Below are positions 14,379 to 23,021 of a stretch of DNA of 25,900 nt, in pieces. The notes beneath the pieces were generated by a model. It saw only the letters and a program-made list of their open reading frames with translations. It had not been told where the DNA came from and did no database searches. The position numbers were made by a program, and so were the translations under genes. Location of the stretch: positions 1 to 25,900 of IMG/VR virus record IMGVR_UViG_3300020472_000149. One strand, written 5' to 3'. Source of the DNA: a virus. Every line of letters begins with the position of its first letter. The stretch's first letter is position 1.

Positions 14379-15611
14379 ATGTCAAAAATAACAGAAACTA
14401 ACCAACAATATTATCAAGGTTCACAAGGCTTTAGAGGAGATGCTGGAAATACAGCAGGACAAACTTTTACTACCACATTTGAGACTAATTTAGTTTTTGG
14501 TAGTTATGATCCTAATGAAGAGAACTATGGTTTAAATAATTTTAAATTATATACTAGTACTACAGGATTTCCTGGGAGTTGGAGTGAATACACCTCTGCT
14601 TATACGGTAGCTAATAATGTTGTTACAATAACAGGAAGTCCAGGAGCTAGTGCTTATATTGTTGTTCAACTTAAAACCTTAGATGGAGGTAAATATGGAA
14701 CTAGTGCTGTTGAAAAAGCTTATGGACAAGCAGTAGAAGATAATTACGGAGGTTATCAATACGTTAAATTAGGGGATATAATTGATAATTATATGGTAGG
14801 TTATGTTGGTGATGGCAAATTAATTCAAACAGCTAAAAAATCTGATGTATTATTTTGGGCAAAAAGATCTTTACAAGAGTTTAGTTATGATACTTTAAGA
14901 AGTATTAAATCTCAAGAACTAACAATACCAGAAAGTCTTTCGTTAATAATACCTCAAGATTATGTAAACTATGTTAGTTTAGCATGGATAGATACTTTAG
15001 GAGTAAGACATCCTATATATCCAGTAAATAATTTAACTACTAACCCTTATTATACAAACTTACAAGATGAAGACGGGTTACCAACTCAAGATAATTTTGG
15101 AGAAAATATAGAAGGATCTTCTATTATAGAAGAAAGATGGAAAGATGCTAATGTGAAATTGTTAAATGGTGAGTGGAACGCGTGGAATGATTGGTATGGT
15201 TATGCAACTAATGATTACTATATGCTTAATGGGCCTTGGAATTGGGGACGTTTATTTGGATTAGATACTAAATACGCTAATAGAAATGGTTGGTTTGGTA
15301 TAAATGAAAGAGAGGGTAAGTTTACTTTTTCTAGTAATTTAGCCGACAAACTTATGGTTTTAGAATATATTTCAGATGGATTAGCATATGATATGGATAC
15401 TAAAGTACCTAAAATGGCTGAAGACGCTATGTATAAAAGTATTTCATATAATCTTTTAGCTACTAGAGCTGGAATCCCAGAAGGAATTGTAATGAGGTAT
15501 AAAAAAGATAGATACGCTGCATTAAGAAATGCTAAAATAAGATTATCTAATATTAAGCCAGAAGAATTTGCACAAGTTATGAGAGGTAAATCTAAATGGA
15601 TTAAACACTAA
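14379..15611 (+). CDS. Tail-connector-like structural protein (410 aa)
   Basis: 410 residues, six bases after the previous stop. The N-terminal 110 residues form a Thr/Gly/Asn-rich beta domain (FTTTFETNLVFGSYDPNEEN, a fibre-like insert). The core is KLIQTAKKSDVLFWAKRSLQEF, then SLIIPQDYVNYVSLAWID, then FSSNLADKLMVLEYISDGLAYD, finishing GKSKWIKH. The core order resembles head-to-tail adaptor or tail-tubular proteins (P22 gp4 / T7 gp11 role). The tryptophan-rich YNGW/GPWNWGR region near residues 265-300 is notable. Likely binds the portal and starts the tail. Confidence 0.7.
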   Translation: MSKITETNQQYYQGSQGFRGDAGNTAGQTFTTTFETNLVFGSYDPNEENYGLNNFKLYTSTTGFPGSWSEYTSAYTVANNVVTITGSPGASAYIVVQLKTLDGGKYGTSAVEKAYGQAVEDNYGGYQYVKLGDIIDNYMVGYVGDGKLIQTAKKSDVLFWAKRSLQEFSYDTLRSIKSQELTIPESLSLIIPQDYVNYVSLAWIDTLGVRHPIYPVNNLTTNPYYTNLQDEDGLPTQDNFGENIEGSSIIEERWKDANVKLLNGEWNAWNDWYGYATNDYYMLNGPWNWGRLFGLDTKYANRNGWFGINEREGKFTFSSNLADKLMVLEYISDGLAYDMDTKVPKMAEDAMYKSISYNLLATRAGIPEGIVMRYKKDRYAALRNAKIRLSNIKPEEFAQVMRGKSKWIKH

Positions 15612-15617
15612 AATTTA

Positions 15618-18600
15618 ATGGCACAAACTATTAATACTTTTATTAAAAGTAAATTAAATAAAGACCTAGATGCTCGTTTGTTACCAAATGGAGAGTATAG
15701 AGACGCTTATAATGTACAAGTAAGTAAATCTGAAGGTCCTAATGTTGGTTCATTAGAAAATGTATTAGGAAATAAAGAAGAAATTAATTTTGATACTGCT
15801 ACTGGAATAGGTGCAAACTGGTATTGTATCGGTTATGTAACAAATGAAAGTGATAGTTCAGCATATTTATTTTTAACTGATTACACGGATGATACTCCTA
15901 GTAATTATACTTATTCTACAAGCGCTAATAATGCTATAATAAAATACACAGCTTCTGGTACTAGTTCTCTTGGAACTACTAATCTTTTAGTATCTGGAGC
16001 TTTTTTAAATTTCTCTAGAACACATCCTATTTATGGAGTAAATTTATTAGAAAACTTATTGTATTGGACTGATAATAGAAATCAACCAAGAGTAATAAAT
16101 TGGGACACAGCTATATCTACCGCAGGATATTATACAACTGAAGACCAAATTTCAGTAGCTAAATATAATCCTTACAACAGCATGTATGTTTGGGAGTCAG
16201 CTCATTCATCCGCAACTGTTCCTTATCAAACTACAATGCAGGATGTTACTAGTTTATATAGACCTAATGGAGGACAAGCTAATGTTAACGATCCAGGGGG
16301 ATTTGCTGGAGGAACAACTGTAGAAATAGATAGTATTAAAGGTAATATTTTACCAGCAGGTGGACCTAATGTTGCAAACCCATATAGTGCAACTGGTGCA
16401 GATATTTTTTATATAGCTGGGGATGGGACAGTTACTTCTACCTCTAGAACTGTAGTATCTTATGACGCAAGTACTAATATTTTAACAGCTTCTGCTGCTT
16501 TACCAGCTCTGTCTGATAATACAGTATTAGTTTTTAATCCTAACTACTTTTATGATAAAAACTACGCGGGAGATTCAGATTATTTAGAAAATAAATTTGT
16601 AAGATTTAGTTATAGATATAAATTTGATGATGGTCAATATTCTTTAATAGCACCATTCACTCAAGAATGTTTTATACCTAAACAAGATGGGTATTTCATG
16701 TATGTAAATAATGGAGATGATATACCTAAAAAAGACGATCAAACTGACTCTTATAGGAGTACTATAGTTTCATTCATGGAAAACAAAGTGGATAAAATAA
16801 AATTAAGAGTTCCACTACCTTATGCAGCTAATACTTTAGAAACAAATCTAAAGATTACTGAAATGGATATTTTATATAAAGAATCTGATGGTTTATCAGT
16901 AAAAGTTATAGATACTATACCGGTTGCAGATATAGCTACCGCGTCAACATCTACTTTGATTTATGATTATACTTATTTATCTAAAAAACCTTATAAAACT
17001 CTACCAAGTGATGAGTTAACAAGAGTAGCAGATCAAATACCTGTAAGAGCTTTAGCACAAGAAGTTTCAGGTAATAGAATAATATACGGTAATTATCAAA
17101 ATAAACACACACCTAAAGATACATTAAATTATAATGTAGCTGTTGATGAAAAAGAAGCTTTTAGCTTACAAGATGGTACAGCCACAGCAACAGCACCAAC
17201 TGGCAGTGTAACTGCAGGTACTACCATTACTATTGGAACAGTTGTGGGTACTATAATGGTTGGAAGTATAGTTACAAGCTCAACAGGTGGGGTTACAATT
17301 CCTGCTAACACATTGGTTACAGGTGGTAACTTAAGTACAACATTAACTCTTAATAATAATGTTACTCTAGTTAACCCAACTGCTTTAGTTTTTACTGCTG
17401 TTGGTCCTGATACACAAACAGTTAGTAAAGTAGAGTATCCTAACTCTAATTTAAAACAAAATAGAAATTATCAAGTAGGAGTTGTTTTATCAGATAGATA
17501 TGGAAGACAATCTACAGTTGTGTTATCTAATAATGAAACTCTTTCTACTATAGGAAATTCTTCTTTTATTGGAGATACAGTATATTCTGCTTATAATGGA
17601 GAAGGTGTACAACCAGAAGATTGGCCAGGAGATTCTCTTAAGGTGTTATTTAATGATCCTATATCACCTAGTAATCTTGACCCTAATACTATGTGGCCGG
17701 GAATATATAATGGTGACTCTACAAGTGGTAATTATAACCCTTTAGGTTGGTATTCATATAAAATTGTAGTTAAACAAACTGAGCAAGAATACTATAATGT
17801 ATATTTACCTGGAATAATGGCGGCTTATCCTGAAGATCAAACTTTAGAATTAGGAGGAACTTCATTTACTACATTAATAAATGATAATATAAACAAAGTA
17901 CCTAGAGATTTAACAGAATTAGGACCCGCTCAAAAACAATTTAGAAGTTCAGTTCAATTATTTGGAAGAGTAGAGAATTCCTCTACAGCTCCATCATATA
18001 TTGGAGATGTTATTCAAAATATAGGTGATACTAATATACCTTATTTCCCTGGAAGAACTACAGATACTGTCTCTACAGTTTCTACTTTAGATGATTTATT
18101 TAGTTATAATCCAATGGATCCTCCAAGACCAAATTATTACCCAGCTTTTTATGCGTTGGAATCTAATCCATTAATAGCTAAGGTAAGTACTAATAGTCAA
18201 ATTGGACAAATAGCAACTACTAATTATTCAGTATCAAGTGGTTTAGTTGATACACAAGCTGGTACAGCTTTAACTGATAATGGAGGATCAGTAACTGGAA
18301 CTACTTTTAGTATAGATAATATTAGTGGTAATATAGCAGTAGATAGTACAGTTACAGGTATTGGTATAGTTGGGACAGTCTTTGTAACTAACTATAACAC
18401 ATCGGTATCACCTGCTCAAATAACGGTAAATGAAACTTTAACTTTAGGTAATAATGTTGCATTAACTTTTAATTCTGACGATGTTTCTTCTAGTACAATT
18501 TTAATAAAAAATGTTATTGGAACACCAGTAGCTGGATCATATATTACTGGTCCTGGAATATCAGAAGGTGTGTTCGTAGGTAATTATACACCGGGAACTA

Positions 18601-20120
18601 GTAGCACAGGTACTATAGATGTAGTTGATTCAAGTAATGCTGCTTATAATATTAGTGTATCACAAAACGATAGATTAGATTTTTGGCCAGGTTTTGATCA
18701 CCCAGATTTAGGAACATTAATTAGACCAGGTATACAATACTTAGCAGTATATGAAACTGAACCTGTAGAATCTTTATTAGATATATTTTGGGAAACTTCT
18801 AGTAGTGGAATTATTAGTGATTTAAATACATTGATATTAAATTCAACAGGAGGAGCGGCTGAGCTTTCTAGTTTTAATATTTCTAATTGGACAGAAGGTT
18901 TAGCTAGTGGAAGCGATATATTAAATGCTGATTTTACGTTACAAGATGGCTTTGGTGTTGATATTCCATCCGGAGATATTGATTCTGTTACTTTAGATAG
19001 CGCAGTAGATGGGAATGGAATAGATAGACAATTAGCTGCTAACGGTGGACCTTATTTTAGTTTAGCAGCTGGAGCAGCTGGTTATAACAATATTGTAACT
19101 ACAGCTAACTACTATAATAATATATATTTTAGTTCACCTACTAATGATCCAAATAGAATATTTACTTTTACTTTTAGTACTACTACTAGTGTTGGAGGTG
19201 AAGTATCAAACAATACATTTACTCAAGTAGGAGGACCAAGTAACGTAACACCATCTAGAACAGGTACTATTGATCCAGCTGATGGAGATACAATATATAA
19301 ATCAAGAATTGATACAACAGTAATAGCTACATGTGATTTTAAGAATGGTGCACATAATACTGCTTTACAATGGAAAGACTTAGATTTAAGTTTTCAAAGT
19401 ATTACTAATCTTGCTGGTGATGAAGTAAAAGATTTAGGATATTTTGCTTTAGCAGTTACTCAAACTGGAACTGTTCAAAGAGCAGAGATAACTATTAATA
19501 ACCCAGCTTTACCTATAGATATATACGATATTACTGTTCAAGCTGTAGATGCTGGTATTTCTCCAGTTGCAACATATAATTTTTCAGTAGACTTTAGAAC
19601 AGCTGTTAATTATTCAGAAAATGCTTGGCTATGGACAAAAGGATGTTATGAAGGTGTGAGCTGGTCTGTTATATTATTTGAAGTAACAACTTCAGGTATA
19701 CCTGCTAATAAAGGTTGGTATGGTTGGCTCCCACCTGATAGAGACGGTACAATAAACGATATAGCCGACGGTAGTGTAATAACTTTAGACCGAACAAACG
19801 CTTATACAAGCTGTCCAACCGATGGAGGACCTGGACCAGATTATGGAGGTACATTGTTTTTCTATGCACAGGCTGTTCCAGACCAAACAGGGTTAAACGC
19901 TTTAATGGATATAATGCTTTGTGTTCAAGGTTTAAATGGAGCAATGGGTGGTGGACTTGATTGTCCTCCTGGAGCTTGTACAGATGTTCCAGGATGTGGT
20001 AGTTCAGGGTGTTATGAAGGTTATAGTTATGATTATGGAACTGGATCTCCATCAGATTGCGGAGGGCAAGAAGACCCAGCTATAATAAATGTATCTTCAT
20101 ACTCGATAGAAGTAATATAA
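15618..20120 (+). CDS. Giant tail/stabilization protein (1500 aa)
   Basis: The N-terminus INTFIKSKLNKDLDARLLPN followed by GEYRDAYNVQVSKSEG is the hallmark of the large tail 'stabilization' proteins of Bacteroidota phages. A beta-propeller-like stretch contains LLYWTDNRNQPRV (near residue 149). Four repeats of a beta module sit at about residues 235-308, 529-595, 889-955 and 955-1021 (DNISGNI, VTGIGIVGT, TLTLGNNVALTF). The last 160 residues are Cys/Gly-rich with two GCYEG motifs (1342 and 1464). Relatives as I recall continue into a domain that here appears as a separate gene at 20560. The stop overlaps the ATG of the next gene (TAATG). Confidence 0.75.
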   Translation: MAQTINTFIKSKLNKDLDARLLPNGEYRDAYNVQVSKSEGPNVGSLENVLGNKEEINFDTATGIGANWYCIGYVTNESDSSAYLFLTDYTDDTPSNYTYSTSANNAIIKYTASGTSSLGTTNLLVSGAFLNFSRTHPIYGVNLLENLLYWTDNRNQPRVINWDTAISTAGYYTTEDQISVAKYNPYNSMYVWESAHSSATVPYQTTMQDVTSLYRPNGGQANVNDPGGFAGGTTVEIDSIKGNILPAGGPNVANPYSATGADIFYIAGDGTVTSTSRTVVSYDASTNILTASAALPALSDNTVLVFNPNYFYDKNYAGDSDYLENKFVRFSYRYKFDDGQYSLIAPFTQECFIPKQDGYFMYVNNGDDIPKKDDQTDSYRSTIVSFMENKVDKIKLRVPLPYAANTLETNLKITEMDILYKESDGLSVKVIDTIPVADIATASTSTLIYDYTYLSKKPYKTLPSDELTRVADQIPVRALAQEVSGNRIIYGNYQNKHTPKDTLNYNVAVDEKEAFSLQDGTATATAPTGSVTAGTTITIGTVVGTIMVGSIVTSSTGGVTIPANTLVTGGNLSTTLTLNNNVTLVNPTALVFTAVGPDTQTVSKVEYPNSNLKQNRNYQVGVVLSDRYGRQSTVVLSNNETLSTIGNSSFIGDTVYSAYNGEGVQPEDWPGDSLKVLFNDPISPSNLDPNTMWPGIYNGDSTSGNYNPLGWYSYKIVVKQTEQEYYNVYLPGIMAAYPEDQTLELGGTSFTTLINDNINKVPRDLTELGPAQKQFRSSVQLFGRVENSSTAPSYIGDVIQNIGDTNIPYFPGRTTDTVSTVSTLDDLFSYNPMDPPRPNYYPAFYALESNPLIAKVSTNSQIGQIATTNYSVSSGLVDTQAGTALTDNGGSVTGTTFSIDNISGNIAVDSTVTGIGIVGTVFVTNYNTSVSPAQITVNETLTLGNNVALTFNSDDVSSSTILIKNVIGTPVAGSYITGPGISEGVFVGNYTPGTSSTGTIDVVDSSNAAYNISVSQNDRLDFWPGFDHPDLGTLIRPGIQYLAVYETEPVESLLDIFWETSSSGIISDLNTLILNSTGGAAELSSFNISNWTEGLASGSDILNADFTLQDGFGVDIPSGDIDSVTLDSAVDGNGIDRQLAANGGPYFSLAAGAAGYNNIVTTANYYNNIYFSSPTNDPNRIFTFTFSTTTSVGGEVSNNTFTQVGGPSNVTPSRTGTIDPADGDTIYKSRIDTTVIATCDFKNGAHNTALQWKDLDLSFQSITNLAGDEVKDLGYFALAVTQTGTVQRAEITINNPALPIDIYDITVQAVDAGISPVATYNFSVDFRTAVNYSENAWLWTKGCYEGVSWSVILFEVTTSGIPANKGWYGWLPPDRDGTINDIADGSVITLDRTNAYTSCPTDGGPGPDYGGTLFFYAQAVPDQTGLNALMDIMLCVQGLNGAMGGGLDCPPGACTDVPGCGSSGCYEGYSYDYGTGSPSDCGGQEDPAIINVSSYSIEVI
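18282..18680 (+). repeat. Two adjacent copies of a beta module
   Basis: Two neighbouring modules (about 18282-18480 and 18481-18680) share the order S-NI-G-I, then TG-GI--G-FV-NY, then V--N--L-F. Further diverged copies are at about 16320-16540 and 17202-17400 in the same gene, and at about 22061-22200 in the 642-residue protein. The relationship is at protein level; boundaries are approximate. Confidence 0.5.
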
Positions 20121-20536
20121 TGATCACAAAAGAAAAAATAGAAAAAACTCTTAAAAAAATTCATAAACAAAATTGGAAAGGATATAGATTATATTTTATA
20201 GGTGGAGCAATAGAAGATAGAGAAACAAGGGATATAGATATTTTTATAACTGGTGATGGAGATGAAAAAGAATTAGTTAAGTCAATAAATAAAGTTCAAG
20301 AAAGAGGTATAATAGATTTTTTTGTAGTAGACTATATAGATGAAGATAAAACTGACACTTATTATTTAAAAAGATTTGCTAAAACCTATCCTTCAGTTTA
20401 TGATAAAAGCAAAGGATATGAAGATGGGTTGTATTGGAGAAAGTTTTTACCAATAAGTGAAAGTGGTTGTTGTGGAAAAAAAAGAAATAATAAAAATATA
20501 CAAAAACCGTTGTTGATATATAACGGTGTAATTTAA
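20120..20536 (+). CDS. Nucleotidyltransferase-fold small protein (138 aa)
   Basis: The start is the ATG overlapping the previous stop (TAATG at 20118-20122). The frame is open 63 bases further upstream, but that would place the start inside the tail gene. Minimal nucleotidyltransferase signature: GG at residues 28-29 (YFIGGAIEDRET), DxD at 38-40 (RDIDIFITG), and a third acid at D66 in IIDFFVVD. The C-terminal half is Lys/Tyr-rich with CC (SGCCGKKRNN) and may be a substrate-binding or virion-contact part. Family: NTP-transferring enzymes of the MNT/KNTase type; the substrate is unknown. It sits between the two parts of a tail protein, so it may be a moron-like insert. Catalytic residues appear complete. 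Confidence 0.6.
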   Translation: MITKEKIEKTLKKIHKQNWKGYRLYFIGGAIEDRETRDIDIFITGDGDEKELVKSINKVQERGIIDFFVVDYIDEDKTDTYYLKRFAKTYPSVYDKSKGYEDGLYWRKFLPISESGCCGKKRNNKNIQKPLLIYNGVI

Positions 20537-20559
20537 GAGCAAAATAAGTAATAATATAT

Positions 20560-22488
20560 ATGGGAGCTGTAGTAGAAGTAAAGTATTTTAATTCCTTCGT
20601 TTTAAGAAAGACAATAACAGGCTCAAAACAACCGATATGGAATGGTTCTTTTGGAATTCCTAATGATCTTAACGGTGGTTTTCCAGCTACAGCAGAATCG
20701 ACTGATCAAGCTGCTAATTGGGCTATAGAAGAATCAAGAATTAGAGGTGGATACAATAATACTTCTACTAGTTATGGAGCGAAAGCTTATTTAGTAGAAG
20801 AAGAACCTAATGCTTTTACTAGGTTTAATGCTATGATATATTCTGGAATATTTAATTCTAGAACTGGTATTAATGATACTAATGTATTTAGTGTAGGAAC
20901 AGACATTAGTAAAGCTACTGATCCAGCTAATGGATCTATCCAAAGATTATATGCTGAAGATACAAATTTATATATTTTTCAAGAAAATAAAGTTAGTAGA
21001 GCATTGATAGATAAAGACGCTATTTATTCTGCAGAAGGACAAGGAGCTGTTACATCTAGTAATTTAGTAATAGGTGTTATACAACCAATTGCGGGTAAAT
21101 ATGGAATATCTAAAAATCCAGAAAGTTTTGCGGTATATGGTTTCAACAAATACTTTGCAGATAAAAACAACAATGTTATACTAAGATTATCTAATAATGG
21201 TATTGATGAAATATCTAGTGCTGGAATGAGAGATTATTTTAGAGATGAATTAAATAACCTAGATGTTAGTGGAACACCTGGATTTATAAGAGGTGGATGG
21301 GATTTATATAATAGTCAATATGTTGTATCTACACAACAAAACACGATATATAAATCATCAGGTGCAGATTATAAGACACTATCTTTTGATCCTACGGTAC
21401 AAGGTTGGACTAGTTTTTATAGTTATCTTCCAGATCAATTGTTTAGTGTAAAAAATAATTATTATACTACTAAAGGAGATAAATTATATAAACATTATTC
21501 TACAAGTGTAAATAGAGGTAGTTTCTATGGAACTAATAATAAAAGTAATGTTACATTGGTGTTTAATCCTGAACCAACAAGATCTAAGACTTTTAATACT
21601 ATAAATTATGAAGGAAGTAATGGGTGGTATGTAGAATCAATGCTATCAGATCAAACAGGGCAAGACCCAAGTGTTACACCAAGTGGACAATGGTTAAGTC
21701 CTTCTGATACAGGTTTAGAAATACTTAGTTATTTAGATGGTGAATACGTTGAGCCAACTGGTAATGGACAAACCGTTGCGGCTTCAGCTATAACAACAGT
21801 AACTTTATTAATAGGTGGAGTTACTTCTTATAATATTACAGCGGGTGGAACAGGTTATACCGCAACCACTGGGGTTGCTACTACTGTAGCACCAGCAGGT
21901 GGAACTGGTTTAACTGTGGACACAACAGTTGTTGGTGGTGTTGTTACTCATGTAGTTATTAATGCTGTAGGATCATCTTATTCAGTAGGTGATGTAGTAA
22001 CAATAACAGGTGGAGGTGGTAATGCTAAATTTACTGTAACATCAGTACAAAGCACAACAGGGGATATACCAGCAGGAGCTATAGTGAGTGGTGTTGGGGT
22101 TAGCTCAGGCACAACAGTTGTTAGTTATAATACTGCTAATGGGCTTTTAACATGTAATCAAGCTTTAAATGTTGCTGCAGAAGCAGTGCTAGATTTTACC
22201 GCTACTGTACCTAGATCTAGTTATAATACGTTATTAGGTACAACTATTCCAGGTTGGCCTCGTTATTATTCTGGTTTTAATAGAAAAGAAAATAAATATG
22301 TAGCTGATATAATAAATAATACTACTTTAACAATGATACCAGGAGAAGTAATATTTGGTAGTAATATAAGTGGATTAAAAGGTTTTTATCTTACTACTAA
22401 AGTATCTACAGACAACACCACTAATTTAGGTGCAGAAAAACAATTGTTTTCAGTAGGTACTAATTATATAATGAACAACGGTTATTAA
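20560..22488 (+). CDS. Tail protein, C-terminal part of the giant stabilization protein
   Basis: 642 residues, 23 bases after the nucleotidyltransferase-like gene. Residues 75-225 (YSGIFNSRTGIND, then DPANGSIQRLYAEDTNLYIF, then GKYGISKNPESFAVYGF, then NKYFADKNNNVILRLSNNG, then SSAGMRDYFRDEL) strongly resemble the C-terminal region of large tail proteins of marine phages as I recall, where it is joined to the NKDLDARLLPNGEYRDA domain. Here that domain is a separate gene (15618). The C-terminal third holds a GGTGY module (421-496), then a beta module like those of the giant gene (502-547), then YYSGFNRKENKYVAD. Probable part of the tail hub or stabilising ring. The start at 20560 is the first suitable ATG. 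Confidence 0.65.
   Translation: MGAVVEVKYFNSFVLRKTITGSKQPIWNGSFGIPNDLNGGFPATAESTDQAANWAIEESRIRGGYNNTSTSYGAKAYLVEEEPNAFTRFNAMIYSGIFNSRTGINDTNVFSVGTDISKATDPANGSIQRLYAEDTNLYIFQENKVSRALIDKDAIYSAEGQGAVTSSNLVIGVIQPIAGKYGISKNPESFAVYGFNKYFADKNNNVILRLSNNGIDEISSAGMRDYFRDELNNLDVSGTPGFIRGGWDLYNSQYVVSTQQNTIYKSSGADYKTLSFDPTVQGWTSFYSYLPDQLFSVKNNYYTTKGDKLYKHYSTSVNRGSFYGTNNKSNVTLVFNPEPTRSKTFNTINYEGSNGWYVESMLSDQTGQDPSVTPSGQWLSPSDTGLEILSYLDGEYVEPTGNGQTVAASAITTVTLLIGGVTSYNITAGGTGYTATTGVATTVAPAGGTGLTVDTTVVGGVVTHVVINAVGSSYSVGDVVTITGGGGNAKFTVTSVQSTTGDIPAGAIVSGVGVSSGTTVVSYNTANGLLTCNQALNVAAEAVLDFTATVPRSSYNTLLGTTIPGWPRYYSGFNRKENKYVADIINNTTLTMIPGEVIFGSNISGLKGFYLTTKVSTDNTTNLGAEKQLFSVGTNYIMNNGY
21820..22050 (+). repeat. 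GGTGY module, second copy
   Basis: Encodes ITAGGTGYT, GTGLTVDTTVVGGVV, VINAVG, VGDVVTI, matching about 3631-3846 of the 184-residue protein gene. Both copies keep the same order and spacing. It appears inserted within another beta module. Confidence 0.6.
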
Positions 22489-22498
22489 ATTAAATTAA

Positions 22499-23020
22499 AT
22501 GAAAAATTCCTTAACAAAACAAGAGTATAGTTTAGAGGATGTTGAAAGAATTAATAGATTTAGAGAACTTATTATAGACTTTGAAGAGCAATTAATAAAT
22601 CTTCCAGGTTCATATGGTGATCCTAAAACAGCTGGTCAAAGCAAAGACGTAAACGCTGTTAATCCTTTAAAACATACATTTGCTGATGGTTTATATATTA
22701 GAGAAATATTTATGCCAAAAGGACAAGTTATAACAACTGGTATACATAAACAAGAACATCCTTATTTTGTATTAAAAGGTGATGTATCTGTTTTAACTGA
22801 AGATGGTGTAATAAGAATTAAAGCACCACATCAAGGAATAACTAAACCAGGTACTAAAAGATTAATTTATATCCATGAAGATACAACATGGATAACAGTA
22901 CATGCAACAGAAAAAGATAATATAGAAGAAGTATTAGAAGATATATTAGCTAAAGATTTTAACGATCCAGATATAAATCTTAAAGCTTTACAACAAAAAT
23001 TACAATTAAAAAATAAATAA
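22499..23020 (+). CDS. Cupin-like virion-region protein (173 aa)
   Basis: The N-terminal 60 residues are charged and helical, then a beta-barrel of cupin type begins: LYIREIFMPKGQVITTGIHK (H83), then EHPYFVLKGDVSVLTEDG (H87), then KAPHQGITKPGTKRLIYIHE (PG at 117-118, H126), then VHA (H135). This fits the two cupin motifs with spaced His ligands, but the usual motif-1 Glu is absent, so metal binding and catalysis are uncertain. Phages carry such proteins beside tail genes in marine metagenomes as I recall. It may be a tail/host-recognition barrel rather than an enzyme. Confidence 0.6.
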   Translation: MKNSLTKQEYSLEDVERINRFRELIIDFEEQLINLPGSYGDPKTAGQSKDVNAVNPLKHTFADGLYIREIFMPKGQVITTGIHKQEHPYFVLKGDVSVLTEDGVIRIKAPHQGITKPGTKRLIYIHEDTTWITVHATEKDNIEEVLEDILAKDFNDPDINLKALQQKLQLKNK

Positions 23021-23021
23021 T

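Noticed and set aside
19705-20052. 115-codon minus-strand frame in the tail gene end
   Set aside because: His/Leu/Tyr-rich shadow of the Gly/Pro/Cys-rich sense frame, with no start context.
20057-20119. Upstream ATG start for the nucleotidyltransferase-like gene
   Set aside because: It would run inside the tail gene with an unrelated Arg-rich leader; the ATG at 20120 overlaps the stop (TAATG), as at other junctions here.
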